64,000 nt of DNA, taken from NCBI RefSeq assembly GCF_022682305.1, contig NZ_CP093529.1, positions 62,001 to 126,000 on the forward strand, written 5' to 3'. This DNA comes from Shinella zoogloeoides. Its GTDB lineage: Bacteria; Pseudomonadota; Alphaproteobacteria; Rhizobiales; Rhizobiaceae. Position 1 is the first letter of the stretch; each line of letters starts with the position of its first letter. Both the position numbers and the translations under genes were made by a program. Below, in pieces: positions 54,090 through 63,535 of this stretch. The notes beneath the pieces are model-generated. The model did no database searches. It was given only the letters and a program-made list of their open reading frames with translations, and was not told the DNA's origin.

Positions 54090-55178
54090 ATGCGTGATAT
54101 CCTCAAGACCAATGCCAGCCGCCGCGCCGTGCTGGGCGCGGGCGTCGCCGGCGCCTCGCTGCTTGCCATGCCCGCGATCCTGCGCGCGCAGGAACGGTCG
54201 CTGAAGGTCGGCGTCTACGGCGGCTATTTCAAGGATTCCTTTGACAAGAACATCTTCGCCGACTTCACGAAGGCGACGGGCATCGCCGTGGAATCGGTCG
54301 CCGAGCCGACGGGTGAAGCGTGGCTCGTCCAGCTCGAGCAGGCCGCCCGCGCCGGTCAGGCCCCGGCCGACGTCTCGATGATGTCGCAGGTCGCCATGCT
54401 GAAGGGCCAGTCCACCGAACTGTGGGCGCCGCTCGACATGGCGAAGATTCCGAACGCCTCGAACCTCATCGAGCATTTCATCAACAAGTACCCGGATGGC
54501 CGCGTGGCCGGCATCGGCGCCGTCGCCTGGTACATCACGCTCGTCACCAACACGGATGTCTTCAAGGAAGCACCGACCTCCTGGGCCGCGTTCTGGGATC
54601 CGGCGAACGCCGACAAGCTCGGCCTGCTGGCACTCGTCTCCAACTCCTTCCTGCTGGAAGTGACCGCCAAGACCCATTTCGGCGGCACGAACGTGCTCGA
54701 CACTGAGGAAGGTATCCTCAAGGCCTTCGAGAAGCTCGCCGAGGTCCGCCCGAACGTGCGCCTGTGGTATCGTGACGAGGCGCAGTTCGAGCAGTCGCTG
54801 AAGTCGGGCGAAATCCCGATGGGCCAGTACTATCATGACGTGACGGGCCTTGCCGCCAAAGACGGCCATCCGGTCCGCTCCACCTTCCCCAAGGAAGGCG
54901 GCATCATGGATTCAGGCTGCTGGGCGCTGTCGCGCGCTTCCAGCAAGGTCGAGGAAGCCCATATCTTCATGAACTACATGAGCCAGCCGTCGATCCAGGC
55001 GCTGCTGTCGCGCAAGGTCGGCACCGCGCCCACCGTCAAGCGTGACCTGCTCGACCTCACGGCCGAGGAATTCGCTGCGGTTTCGTCCGATATCGATCCG
55101 ATCATCCCGCGCTACGACCTCTACACCACCAAGGCCGACTGGCTGAACCAGAAGTGGACGGAAATGATCGTCGGCTGA
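54090..55178 (+). CDS. polyamine-type ABC transporter substrate-binding protein
   Basis: A 362-residue periplasmic binding protein family 1 (PotD-like). The N-terminus has a twin-arginine-like signal (NASRRAVLGAGVAGASLLAMPAILRAQ). The mature part starts RSLKVGVYGGYFKDSFDKNIFADFTKATG, and KEGGIMDSGCWAL sits near the end. ATG follows AAGGAGA. First gene of a rightward operon with ATPase, two permeases and a nitrilase-type amidase. The Tat-like signal is unusual for this class, but similar cases are known. Confidence 0.88.
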   Translation: MRDILKTNASRRAVLGAGVAGASLLAMPAILRAQERSLKVGVYGGYFKDSFDKNIFADFTKATGIAVESVAEPTGEAWLVQLEQAARAGQAPADVSMMSQVAMLKGQSTELWAPLDMAKIPNASNLIEHFINKYPDGRVAGIGAVAWYITLVTNTDVFKEAPTSWAAFWDPANADKLGLLALVSNSFLLEVTAKTHFGGTNVLDTEEGILKAFEKLAEVRPNVRLWYRDEAQFEQSLKSGEIPMGQYYHDVTGLAAKDGHPVRSTFPKEGGIMDSGCWALSRASSKVEEAHIFMNYMSQPSIQALLSRKVGTAPTVKRDLLDLTAEEFAAVSSDIDPIIPRYDLYTTKADWLNQKWTEMIVG

Positions 55179-55196
55179 TAAGAGCCTGCCGATCCC

Positions 55197-55225
55197 GCCC
55201 GGCCGCCCGCATGAAGCGGCCGGGC
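55197..55225 (+). terminator. hairpin after the binding-protein gene
   Basis: Ten-base arms GCCCGGCCGC and complement with a nine-base loop lie 18 bases after the stop and 33 bases before the ATPase start. No U tract. Probable stabiliser or partial terminator. Confidence 0.55.
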
Positions 55226-55258
55226 GCAAGAATAACAAGCGCGCCGAGCGGAGAACCA

Positions 55259-56293
55259 ATGTCCGGGCTGACCCTTCAGAACGTCACCAAGCAATTCGGC
55301 ACGTTTACGGCCGTCAGGAACGTGCAGCTCACGGTGCCACATGGCACCTTCGTCTGCCTGCTCGGCCCCTCCGGTTGCGGCAAGACCACGCTGATGCGCA
55401 TGGTCGCCGGTCTCGACCTGCCGACGAGCGGCGAAATCCGCCTTGACGATCGGGACATCACCCATGTCCCGACCCACAAGCGCGACCTCGGTATGGTCTT
55501 CCAGTCGCTGGCGCTCTTCCCGCACCTTTCCGTCGGCGAGAACATCGCCTATTCGCTGCGCATCCGTGGCGTCGGCAAGGAGGAACAGAAGAAGCGCGTC
55601 GACGAGCTTCTGTCGATGATCCACCTTACGGGCTATGCCGACCGCCCCGTCGCGAAACTCTCCGGCGGCCAGCGCCAGCGTGTCGCCATCGCCCGGGCGC
55701 TTGCCATCTCGCCAAAACTCTTCCTGCTCGACGAGCCGCTTTCGGCGCTCGACGCCAAGCTGCGCGAGGCCATGCAGGTGGAGTTGCGCCAGCTCCAGCA
55801 GCGCCTCGGCATCACCACCATCGTCGTCACCCACGACCAGCGCGAGGCCATGACCATGGCCGACACGGTCGTGGTGATGAACGGCGGCGAGATCCGCCAG
55901 GCCGCCCCGCCGGTCGAGATCTACCGACGCCCTGCCGACACCTTCGTCGCCGACTTCATCGGCATGACGAACCTTATAGACTTCTCCGCCGACGCCACGG
56001 GCGCCTCGGTTCTGGGCACAACGGTTTCCGGCCTCGCCATCCCCTCCGGCCTCACCTCGGGCATTCTCTCGGTGCGCCCGGAGGACGTGCGTCTCACAGC
56101 CCCCGGCAATGGCGCGATCACCGGCACGGTCACCTTCGTGCGCGATCTCGGCGGCACGGTGGAAACCTTCGTGGAGGCCGGCGGCAAGCAGGTCGTCGCC
56201 GTCTCCATGCCGAACGCCCGGCCGGATGTCTCCGTCGGCCAGCAGGTCGGCATCCAGCTCGACCCGGCCGATTGCGTGGTGCTGAAGTCATGA
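55259..56293 (+). CDS. polyamine-type ABC transporter ATPase
   Basis: A 344-residue ATPase with Walker A GPSGCGKTT, VFQSLALFPHL, signature LSGGQRQRV, Walker B LFLLDEPLSALD, switch THDQREAM and a C-terminal TOBE domain. Start 55259 has CGGAGA upstream; the frame to 55154 overlaps the binding-protein gene. It overlaps the first permease by four bases. Drives uptake through the two permeases that follow. Confidence 0.92.
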   Translation: MSGLTLQNVTKQFGTFTAVRNVQLTVPHGTFVCLLGPSGCGKTTLMRMVAGLDLPTSGEIRLDDRDITHVPTHKRDLGMVFQSLALFPHLSVGENIAYSLRIRGVGKEEQKKRVDELLSMIHLTGYADRPVAKLSGGQRQRVAIARALAISPKLFLLDEPLSALDAKLREAMQVELRQLQQRLGITTIVVTHDQREAMTMADTVVVMNGGEIRQAAPPVEIYRRPADTFVADFIGMTNLIDFSADATGASVLGTTVSGLAIPSGLTSGILSVRPEDVRLTAPGNGAITGTVTFVRDLGGTVETFVEAGGKQVVAVSMPNARPDVSVGQQVGIQLDPADCVVLKS

Positions 56294-57144
56294 GACGCGA
56301 AGCCCCGCAGAAGCTTTCCGATTACGGCCCGCTCGTCTTTCCGGCAGGCATGCTGATCGTCTTCTTCGTCGTGCCCTTCGCGACGATGATCGCCGTCTCC
56401 TTCTTCAAGCGCGATCCGGCCGGCTTCTACTCGGCTGATTTCGTCTTCGACAACTACGCCCGTTTCCTCAGCCTGTTCTTCGGCAAGGTGCTCGGCTTCT
56501 CGCTGCTTCTCGCCGTCACCGTCGCCATCTGCTGCGTGGCGCTCGCCGTGCCCTTCACCTATCTGCTCTCGCGCGCCAAGCGCCGCACGCAGGTGCTCTG
56601 GCTGGTCGGCTTGCTGTCGATCCTGTCGCTGTCGGAAGTCATCATCGGCTTTGCCTGGTCGACGCTGTTCTCGCGCACCGCCGGCATCACCAATCTCCTC
56701 GTCACGCTCGGCATCATGAAGGAGGCCGTGGCGCTGAACCCGAGCTTCGGCGCGGTGCTGACCGCCATGGTCTACCAGGCACTGCCCTATACCGTGCTCG
56801 TGCTCTATCCGGCCCTCGTGCGGCTCGATCCGACATTGACGGAGGCGGCGCGGACCCTCGGCGCGTCGCCGGTCAAATCCTTCTTCACGGTCGTCGTGCC
56901 GGCCCTGCGCAACACCATCGTCGCAACCCTGATCATGGTCTTCATCTTCGCGCTCGGCTCCTATCTCCTGCCGCAGATCCTCGGCCGTCCGCAGCACTGG
57001 ACGCTTTCCGTGCTCATCACCGACCAGGCGATCTACCAGTCCAACATGCCGTTCGCCGCCGCCATGGCCGTGTTCCTCGTGCTCGTCACGCTCGGCCTCG
57101 TCGCGCTCACGGTCTATGCCGGCCGCAAGGGAGAAGCCGCATGA
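56290..57144 (+). CDS. ABC transporter permease (PotB-like)
   Basis: A 284-residue permease with six helices. PAGMLIVFFVVPFATMIAVSFF near the start, GFAWSTLFSRTAGITNLLV in the middle and the EAA loop LTEAARTLGASPVKSFFTVVVPAL are as in the PotB class. Start 56290 overlaps the ATPase stop by four bases; the TTG at 56272 is less likely. It overlaps the second permease by four bases. Confidence 0.92.
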   Translation: MRREAPQKLSDYGPLVFPAGMLIVFFVVPFATMIAVSFFKRDPAGFYSADFVFDNYARFLSLFFGKVLGFSLLLAVTVAICCVALAVPFTYLLSRAKRRTQVLWLVGLLSILSLSEVIIGFAWSTLFSRTAGITNLLVTLGIMKEAVALNPSFGAVLTAMVYQALPYTVLVLYPALVRLDPTLTEAARTLGASPVKSFFTVVVPALRNTIVATLIMVFIFALGSYLLPQILGRPQHWTLSVLITDQAIYQSNMPFAAAMAVFLVLVTLGLVALTVYAGRKGEAA

Positions 57145-57938
57145 ACACCTTCCTGCAGCGCGCCTATCTCGGCCTCGTTGGCCTCTTTCTCTCGCTGCCG
57201 ATCATCGTCGTCGCGGGCGTTTCGGTGAACGAGAAGCAGACGCTCGCCTTCCCGCCGCAGGGCTTCTCGCTGAGCTGGTACGGCGAGATCTTCGCAAATG
57301 CCGAATGGCGCAACGCGCTCTTCGCCTCGGTGACGCTCGCCGCCCTTTCGGCCGCCGTTGCGCTCCTGATCGCGCTGCCGCTCGCCTGGTTCCTCTGGCG
57401 GCGCGATGCGCCCTGGGCGAACATCTTCCAGCTTCTCGGCATCGCGCCTTTCACGCTGCCGCCGGTCATCACCGCGCTCGGCCTCCTCACCTTCTGGGCG
57501 ACGACCGGCTTCTACGGTCAGCCGGTGACCGCTGTCATCAGCCACGCCATCTTCTTCGTGACGCTGCCGCTGGTGACGCTCTCGCTGGGCTTCTCCTCCA
57601 TAGATCGCTCGCTTGTGGAAGCCGCTGCGACCATGGGTGCGGACGACCGGACGATCTTCCGCACCGTGGTCCTGCCGCTGATCCTGCCCTATCTCGTTTC
57701 CGGCTACGCCTTCGCCTTCGTGCTGTCGCTCAACGAATATATCGTGGCCTACATGACGATCGGCTTCACCATGGAGACGCTGCCGATCAAGATCTTCAAC
57801 GCGCTGCGCTACGGCTATACGCCGACGATGGCCTCGGTCACGGTTCTTTTCGTCGCGATCGCCGCCACCATCTTCGGTCTCGTCGCGCGCTTCGGTGACC
57901 TGCCGAGGCTGCTCGGCGCGATGCCGTCAAAGGACTAG
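57141..57938 (+). CDS. ABC transporter permease (PotC-like)
   Basis: A 265-residue permease of PotC type with six helices, GVSVNEKQTLAFPPQGFSLSWYGEIF in the first periplasmic loop, the EAA loop LVEAAATMGADDRTIFRTVVLPLILPYLV and FVLSLNEYIVAYM. ATG overlaps the first permease by four bases and it ends six bases before the amidase gene. Completes the transporter that starts at 54090. Confidence 0.92.
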   Translation: MNTFLQRAYLGLVGLFLSLPIIVVAGVSVNEKQTLAFPPQGFSLSWYGEIFANAEWRNALFASVTLAALSAAVALLIALPLAWFLWRRDAPWANIFQLLGIAPFTLPPVITALGLLTFWATTGFYGQPVTAVISHAIFFVTLPLVTLSLGFSSIDRSLVEAAATMGADDRTIFRTVVLPLILPYLVSGYAFAFVLSLNEYIVAYMTIGFTMETLPIKIFNALRYGYTPTMASVTVLFVAIAATIFGLVARFGDLPRLLGAMPSKD

Positions 57939-57943
57939 AAACC

Positions 57944-58735
57944 ATGCGGATCGCCGCCCTCCAGATGCATGCCATCGCCGGCGACGGCGAAGCCAATCTC
58001 CAGCGCATCGCGGCTGCCGCCGCCGATGCCGCAGGCGGCGGTGCCAAGCTGCTGATCGTGCCGGAACTTGCCGTCACCGGCTACGGAGCGGGAGACGCTG
58101 CCTTCACCCGGCTGGCCTCGCCGGCGACGGGCGACGTCGCGGCCCGGCTCGGCGCCATCGCACGGGACAACGGCATCGCCATCGTCGCGGGCTTTGCCGA
58201 GCGGGAGGGTGCGCTGACCTATAACAGCGCGCTCTTCACCGATGGCATCGGCACCAATGCTGTCTATCGCAAGTCCCATCTCTACGGCGATTACGAGCGC
58301 GACGTCTTCCAGCCCGGCACTCCCGCCTCGGTCATGGTGGAACTTGGCGGCGTGCGCCTCGGCATGCTGATCTGCTACGATGTGGAGTTTCCGGAAAACG
58401 TGCGCCGTCTGGCGCTGGCCGGCGCCGATCTCGTCGTCGTGCCGACCGCCTTGCCGAAAGGCTCTTCCGGCACCTTCATCGCCAACCACATGATCCAGGT
58501 TCGCGCCTTCGAAAACCAGGTTTTCGTCGCCTATATCAACCATTGCGGCGCGGACGACCGCTTCACTTATGCCGGCCTTTCCCGCATCGCCGCCCCGGAC
58601 GGCAAGCTGCTGGCTGAGGCCCCGGCGGAGGGCGAGACCCTGCTCTTCGCGGAAATCCGCCCCGGCGACTATGCGACGTCCCGCGCGGAAAACACCTATC
58701 TCGTCGATCTCGGCCGGCCTGACCGTCAGGCCTGA
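57944..58735 (+). CDS. nitrilase-superfamily amidase / carbamoylase
   Basis: A 263-residue carbon-nitrogen hydrolase. The catalytic triad is E41 (PELAVTGY), K110 (YRKSHLYGDYE) and C144 (LICYDVEFPE). PTALPKGSSGTFIANHMIQVRAFEN fits an aliphatic amidase, N-carbamoylputrescine amidase or related enzyme, in the cytoplasm. Translation follows the permease stop by five bases, so it is in the transporter operon and very likely hydrolyses the imported compound. The exact subfamily is not resolved. Confidence 0.88.
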   Translation: MRIAALQMHAIAGDGEANLQRIAAAAADAAGGGAKLLIVPELAVTGYGAGDAAFTRLASPATGDVAARLGAIARDNGIAIVAGFAEREGALTYNSALFTDGIGTNAVYRKSHLYGDYERDVFQPGTPASVMVELGGVRLGMLICYDVEFPENVRRLALAGADLVVVPTALPKGSSGTFIANHMIQVRAFENQVFVAYINHCGADDRFTYAGLSRIAAPDGKLLAEAPAEGETLLFAEIRPGDYATSRAENTYLVDLGRPDRQA

Positions 58736-60396
58736 TAGGTGATCCGGCCGTCACAGATCGTGGTGACGGGACGGATCTTCGCGAGATCGCCGAAGTCGGC
58801 GGTCTCGACATCGGCCGAGAGCACGACGATATCGGCGAGATAGCCGGGTTTCAGCACGCCCTTGCGGTCCTCCATGAACTCCACCCATGCGCCGTTCTTC
58901 GTATAGGCGGCCAGCGTTTCGTGGAGGGAGAGCCGTTCGTCCTTCATGCCGCCCTTCCAGACGGTGCGCGTCATGGCGCATTCGATGCAGTGCATCGGGT
59001 CGAGCGGGGAAACCGGCCAGTCGGTGGCGAAGACGATGGGCGCGCCGGCGTCGGTGAGCGTGCGCCAGGCGAAGGCATAGGGCCAGCGTTCCTCGCCGAT
59101 ATAGGAGAGATAGGGTTCGAGCGGCAGGCCCGCGCTGCCCGGCGGATGCGTCGGCTGCATGGAGGCGACGGTGCCGAGTTGCTTGAAGCGCGGAATATCG
59201 TCCGGATGGACGACCTCGATATGCTCGATGCGATTGCGGCTGTCGCGCTTGCCATTGGCCTCGATGGCGGCCTCGTAGCCGTTCAGCACCATGCGCACCG
59301 CGCCGTCGCCGATGGCGTGCACGGCGACCGGCAGGCCGAGCTTGTCGGCGGCAATGGCGATGGCGTCGAAGCTTTCCTGCGAGAACAGGGGGTCGCCCTT
59401 CCAGCCGGGCTGGTGACTGTAGTCGTCGACAAAGACGGCGGTGCCCGATTCGGTCACGCCGTCCATGAAGAGCTTGACGAAATCGGAGCGCAGGCGATCG
59501 GTATTGAAGCGCTTGCGCCATGCCGCTGCCTTGGCCTCGATATCGGAGAGCGGCATGAAGTTCTTCATGTGGAAGGGCATGCGCACGCGCACCGGCAGGC
59601 CGGTGGTCTTCTCGATCTCGTCCAGCATTTCGAGCTGGTAGAGGCTGCCGTCCATGTTCTGCAGCGAGGTGATGCCGAGCGAGGCGACATAGGCGAGACC
59701 TTCCTTGAGAATCTCGATATCCGCGGCGCGCTCTTCAGCCGTCACATGCTCCGGGTCGCCGCCGGTGCCGACGCCGAGCATCTCGCGCCCGCCCGTTTCG
59801 CTGAGCGCGGAGACGGGGCGGATGGCGTTGCTCTCGCGCAGCTCCCCGTTGGCCAGCCCGTCCTCGCCCATGACGATTTCGTTGCCGATGCCGACGTCAC
59901 GCCCTTCGAGGATGCCGCCCATCTTCAGCGCCAGCGTGTTGGCCCAGGCGGTATGATGGTCCGGCGCGAAGATCAGCACGGCGCGATCCGGCAGGATGCG
60001 GTCGAGATGATGGCGTGTCACGCGTTCGTCGTCGGAAAGGATCGTGTAGTCGGCATGCTGGGCGATCAGCACCGCGCGCTGCGGATAGTCGGCCGCATAG
60101 GCCTTCAGCGCCGCCGAGAGCGCGTCGAAGCCCTTCACGCCCATCAGCGAAAGCTCGCGCAGTTCCGCCGAGCCGCCGAAGATGTGCATATGCGCTTCGT
60201 TGAAGCCGGGTAGAACCGTCGCGCCCTTCGCGTCGATCACATGGGTGTCGGGGCCGGAATAGGCGTCGATCTGCGCCTCGGAACCGACGGCCAGGATGCG
60301 GTTTGCGGAAACGGCGAGCGCGGCGGCACGCGGATTGGCGTCGTCCATGGTCAGCACCCGCGCGTTGCGGATGATGAAGCTCGCTTCGGTCTGCAT
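58726..60396 (-). CDS. amidohydrolase family protein (YtcJ-like)
   Basis: A 556-residue amidohydrolase of the class 3 (YtcJ) type. H69 and H71 in GFNEAHMHIFGG bind metal, VKLFMDGVTESG carries the bridging region, HAIGDGAVR, RIEHIE and FATDWPVSPLDP give the other ligands. It hydrolyses C-N bonds in cyclic or linear amides. Tail to tail overlap of ten bases with the nitrilase gene. With the nitrilase and aminotransferase it looks like an amide-using set. The exact substrate is unknown. Confidence 0.88.
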   Translation of the reverse strand: MQTEASFIIRNARVLTMDDANPRAAALAVSANRILAVGSEAQIDAYSGPDTHVIDAKGATVLPGFNEAHMHIFGGSAELRELSLMGVKGFDALSAALKAYAADYPQRAVLIAQHADYTILSDDERVTRHHLDRILPDRAVLIFAPDHHTAWANTLALKMGGILEGRDVGIGNEIVMGEDGLANGELRESNAIRPVSALSETGGREMLGVGTGGDPEHVTAEERAADIEILKEGLAYVASLGITSLQNMDGSLYQLEMLDEIEKTTGLPVRVRMPFHMKNFMPLSDIEAKAAAWRKRFNTDRLRSDFVKLFMDGVTESGTAVFVDDYSHQPGWKGDPLFSQESFDAIAIAADKLGLPVAVHAIGDGAVRMVLNGYEAAIEANGKRDSRNRIEHIEVVHPDDIPRFKQLGTVASMQPTHPPGSAGLPLEPYLSYIGEERWPYAFAWRTLTDAGAPIVFATDWPVSPLDPMHCIECAMTRTVWKGGMKDERLSLHETLAAYTKNGAWVEFMEDRKGVLKPGYLADIVVLSADVETADFGDLAKIRPVTTICDGRITYQA

Positions 60397-60411
60397 GGCG
60401 TGTTCCTCGCG

Positions 60412-61593
60412 TCAGATGGCCCGGCCGCAGAGCGCCCGGAAGAAGGTGAAGATATCCTGGTTCTCTTCGTCGCCGAGCGGTTCCGGCTGGGAGGAGAGCT
60501 TGACGATGACCGTCTCGGTGCTGGGATCGACATAGAGCCATTGGCCGTGGATGCCGATAGCACAAAAGGCGTGGTCTGCTTCGCCGGACTGGTACCACTG
60601 GCTGCGGTAGCGCCCGTTCGGCAGATCGACATTGCGGCCCTCCCGCCAGGCCTCCCGGTCGCCGTTCTCCTGCATGTCGCGGATCCAGCCTTCCGGAACG
60701 ACCTGCCGGCCGGCCCGGACGCCATGGTTGCGCAGCAGTTCCCCGAGGCGGGCGAGGTCGCGCGCCGTCATGGAGACGCCGCCGGCGGTGCGCGGCGTGC
60801 CGATTGCATCGACCGTGACCTCGGCATTGCCCTTCGCGCCCATCGGCTTCCAGAGAAGGTCGGATGCAAGGTCGGCAAAGCGTGCGCCGGTGGCGCGCTC
60901 GATGACAACGCCGAGAAGGTCGGCATTGGGCGAGGCATAGTAGAACGGCCCGCCATGCGGCCGCTCGGCCTTCTGGAGCGTGAGGAGGAAGGCGGCGAGC
61001 GTTTCCGGCTCGGCGTCCTTCATCGGCGGGTTCCACAGCATTGCGCGGCGATAGCGGGCGAAGGCGCCGTAGGGATCGAGATAGGCTTCCTCGAAATCGA
61101 GGCTGACGCGCATGTCGAGCACGTCGCGATAGGTGCAGTCGCCGTAGACGCTGCCCCTGGCTTCCGGCAGGTAGTCCGTCACCGGTCGATCCGGGTCAAG
61201 AAGGCCCTCCGCCTCCAGGATGCCGGAGACGACCGCCGTCAGCGACTTGGAGATCGAGAAGACGAGATGCGGTGCGTTCGGATCGGCGTGCGGGGCGTAG
61301 TGCTCCGCGACGATCTCGCCCCGCCGCATCATGACGAAGGCGTCGGTATGGGCGAAGTCGAGGAAGGCGCGGGCGGTCGGCGCGCCCACAAGGCCGGTCT
61401 CCATCGCCGCATCGAGGAAGGCGGCGCTTTCGAGCGGCGTTTCGGCCGTCACGACCTCGGCGGCGATCACGGCGGTCGGCACGAGATCGCGCACGTTCTG
61501 GAAGGTCCAGCGGCTATAGGGGGCGGTGCGCCAGTTGGCGAGGGTGACGTCGGCGCGGGCGAAGCCGTGCCTGTCCTTGAAGGTCCTGATCAT
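60412..61593 (-). CDS. serine hydrolase (beta-lactamase class C family)
   Basis: A 393-residue protein with the SxxK nucleophile S113-ISK (FSISKSLTAVV), a tyrosine-containing YASPN motif, and a C-terminal region with GIHGQWLYVDP. Family members are esterases, amidases or peptidases; true beta-lactamase activity should not be assumed. No signal peptide is clear, so it probably works in the cytoplasm. It lies between the binding-protein gene (75 bases before) and the amidohydrolase (15 bases after) and is likely co-transcribed with both. Confidence 0.86.
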   Translation of the reverse strand: MIRTFKDRHGFARADVTLANWRTAPYSRWTFQNVRDLVPTAVIAAEVVTAETPLESAAFLDAAMETGLVGAPTARAFLDFAHTDAFVMMRRGEIVAEHYAPHADPNAPHLVFSISKSLTAVVSGILEAEGLLDPDRPVTDYLPEARGSVYGDCTYRDVLDMRVSLDFEEAYLDPYGAFARYRRAMLWNPPMKDAEPETLAAFLLTLQKAERPHGGPFYYASPNADLLGVVIERATGARFADLASDLLWKPMGAKGNAEVTVDAIGTPRTAGGVSMTARDLARLGELLRNHGVRAGRQVVPEGWIRDMQENGDREAWREGRNVDLPNGRYRSQWYQSGEADHAFCAIGIHGQWLYVDPSTETVIVKLSSQPEPLGDEENQDIFTFFRALCGRAI

Positions 61594-61610
61594 GGAAAAT
61601 CCGGCCGAAG

Positions 61611-61637
61611 CGCGGGAAGGCAGGGAGCCTTCCCGCG
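61611..61637 (-). terminator. hairpin after the polyamine-binding-protein gene
   Basis: An 11-base stem with arms CGCGGGAAGGC and complement and a five-base loop lies 31 bases after the stop. No long U run follows. It separates the binding-protein gene from the serine hydrolase gene. Confidence 0.6.
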
Positions 61638-61668
61638 TCGGGCCGTCCTCATTTTGTGGCGGTGCCGC

Positions 61669-62709
61669 TTACTTCTGCAACTCGGTCCAGATCTTGGTGT
61701 AGAGTTGCTGCGTTTCCGGCTCGCAGCTCAGCAGGAATTCGCCGGCCTTGGCGAATTCCTCCGGGATGACGAGTTCCGGCGCCGACTGCATCTCGGGCGG
61801 CAGGAATTTTTCCGAACCCTTGATGCCGTTGGAATATTTCGCGAAGGCGGAGATCATCGCGGCGTTTTCCGGGTCCATGATGAAGTTCATGAACAGCTTG
61901 GCGTTGTCGGTGTTCTTGGCATCCTTGAGGATCGCGACGCTATCCATGAAGATGGGGAAGCCTTCCTTCGGATGGCCGAACTTGATGTCCGCGTTCTTCA
62001 GGCGCGAGCGCATGATGGCGCCGTTCCAGTAGTAGACGGCCGAGTAGTCGCCGGCGGGGAACTTCTCCGTCACGGAGTAGTCCATGGCGAGCCATTTCGC
62101 CTTGGCTTCGACCAGCTTGTCGCGCACCTTGCGCAGCACGTCCTTGTCCATCGTGCACCATTCGCCGCCGAAATACCGGATGGTGGCGAAGAGGACGTCG
62201 TTCATTTCCGGCGCGACGTTGATCTTGCCGACCAGCTCTTCCGGCGGGTCGAGGAAGATGGCGGAGGTGTTGATGTCGCCCTTGTAGACGGAGGTGTTGA
62301 CGCCGATGCCGGTCAGGCCCCAGAGCCACGGAACGCTGTAGTGGCGGCCCGGATCCCACGGCACGTCCACCCAGCGCTCGTCGACATTCTTGAAGTTCTC
62401 GAGCTGGTCCGGCCGCGATTCCTGCAGCAGGCCTTCCTTGACCCAGATCTGGAGGTAGTTGGCCGAGGGCACGACGATGTCGAAGCCGTGGCCGCCGGCG
62501 CGGACCTTGGCGAGCGCCGTGTCGTTGGAATCGTAGTCGGTGATCGTGACCTTGACGTCGAATTCCTTCTCGAACTTCTTGATGAGTTCCGGGCTGGTAT
62601 AGTCACCCCAGTTGTAGATGTTGAGCTCGCCGGCCGCGGAGGCGGCGCTCGCAAGGGCCAATACGCCGGCCGCGGCCATCGCCGTCGTGGTCATCCATTT
62701 CATTTTCAT
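61669..62709 (-). CDS. putrescine/spermidine-type ABC substrate-binding protein
   Basis: A 346-residue PotD/PotF-class periplasmic protein. Signal peptide 1-26 (ASAASAAG). The mature start ELNIYNWGDYTSPELIKKFEKEFDVKVTITDYDSNDTALAKV is closest to the polyamine-binding group, and the YNW and D/E-rich ligand region fit, as does VPSANYLQIWVKEGLL. Ribosome site AGAGGAACAG. It follows the two permeases by 22 bases. Of the transporters here, this is the best candidate for a true polyamine importer. Confidence 0.9.
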   Translation of the reverse strand: MKMKWMTTTAMAAAGVLALASAASAAGELNIYNWGDYTSPELIKKFEKEFDVKVTITDYDSNDTALAKVRAGGHGFDIVVPSANYLQIWVKEGLLQESRPDQLENFKNVDERWVDVPWDPGRHYSVPWLWGLTGIGVNTSVYKGDINTSAIFLDPPEELVGKINVAPEMNDVLFATIRYFGGEWCTMDKDVLRKVRDKLVEAKAKWLAMDYSVTEKFPAGDYSAVYYWNGAIMRSRLKNADIKFGHPKEGFPIFMDSVAILKDAKNTDNAKLFMNFIMDPENAAMISAFAKYSNGIKGSEKFLPPEMQSAPELVIPEEFAKAGEFLLSCEPETQQLYTKIWTELQK

Positions 62710-62731
62710 TCTCTGTTCCTCTCTGTGGTGG

Positions 62732-63535
62732 TCACTGTTTTTTTCTATTGATGAAGAAGAAGATCACGACCAGCGCGGTGGACAGCGCCAGGAAGACGGT
62801 CGCGATCGCGTTGATCTCGGGCGACGTCTCGCGCCGGAGCTGGCCGAGCATGTAGGTCGGCAGCGTGTCCTGCCCGCCGGATTTCACGAATTCCGTGATG
62901 ACGACGTCGTCCAGCGAGATGACGAAGGCCAGCATGAAGCCGGCGATGATCGCCGGGCGCAGCAGCGGCAGGGTGACATAGCGGAACGTCTGCCAGGACG
63001 ATGCGTAGAGGTCGGCCGCCGCCCGTTCCAGCGTCAGGTCCATGCTTTCGAGGCGGGCGCGGATCGGCAGGTAGGCGAAGGGGATGCAGAAGGCCGTATG
63101 GGCGGCGATCAGGTAGCCGAGGCCCGAATAGCCGGTCCAGACCTTGATGCGCGAGAAGACGATCAGCAGCGCCACGGCCGTCACGATTTCCGGCACCATG
63201 AGCGGCTGGTTGATGAGCGCGTATTTGAAGGTCAGGCCGCGATAGGGTTTCGTGCGCGTCGTCGCAAGCGCGGCCATCGTGGCGGCGATCGAGGCGATGA
63301 GCGCCGCCCAGGTCGCGATGACCAGCGAGCGGATCGCCGCGTCCTGAACGGCCGCGTTCTGCCAGGCCGCCGCGAACCAGCGGGTGGAGAAGCCGTCCCA
63401 GCGCGACAGCGATTCCGCCCCGTTGAACGAGTAGATGACCAGCGCGGCGATCGGCAGGTAGAGCGCGAAGAAGGTGAAGAGCGTGATCAGCCCGAAGCCG
63501 GGCTGGGCGCGGATGTCGAAGCGCGATCTACGCAT
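62732..63535 (-). CDS. polyamine ABC transporter permease (PotC/PotI-like)
   Basis: A 267-residue permease with six helices: LITLFTFFALYLPIAALVIYSFNGAESLSRW, WAALIASIAATMAALAT, the EAA loop LERAAADLYASSWQTFRYVTLPLLRPAIIAG and FVISLDDVVITEFV, all as in PotC/PotI. ATG at 63535 has GGAGG upstream; GTG at 63544 overlaps that site. It overlaps the preceding permease by eight bases. It precedes the binding-protein gene rather than following it. Confidence 0.92.
   Translation of the reverse strand: MRRSRFDIRAQPGFGLITLFTFFALYLPIAALVIYSFNGAESLSRWDGFSTRWFAAAWQNAAVQDAAIRSLVIATWAALIASIAATMAALATTRTKPYRGLTFKYALINQPLMVPEIVTAVALLIVFSRIKVWTGYSGLGYLIAAHTAFCIPFAYLPIRARLESMDLTLERAAADLYASSWQTFRYVTLPLLRPAIIAGFMLAFVISLDDVVITEFVKSGGQDTLPTYMLGQLRRETSPEINAIATVFLALSTALVVIFFFINRKKQ

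Noticed and set aside
53833..54204. Open frame in the LysR/ABC intergenic leader
   Set aside because: It overlaps the promoter, has no ribosome site and shows shadow-type Arg/Pro composition.
60412..61593. Possible beta-lactam resistance gene
   Set aside because: The SxxK motif is shared by many esterases and amidases; no signal peptide is clear, and the neighbours are catabolic, so resistance is not supported.
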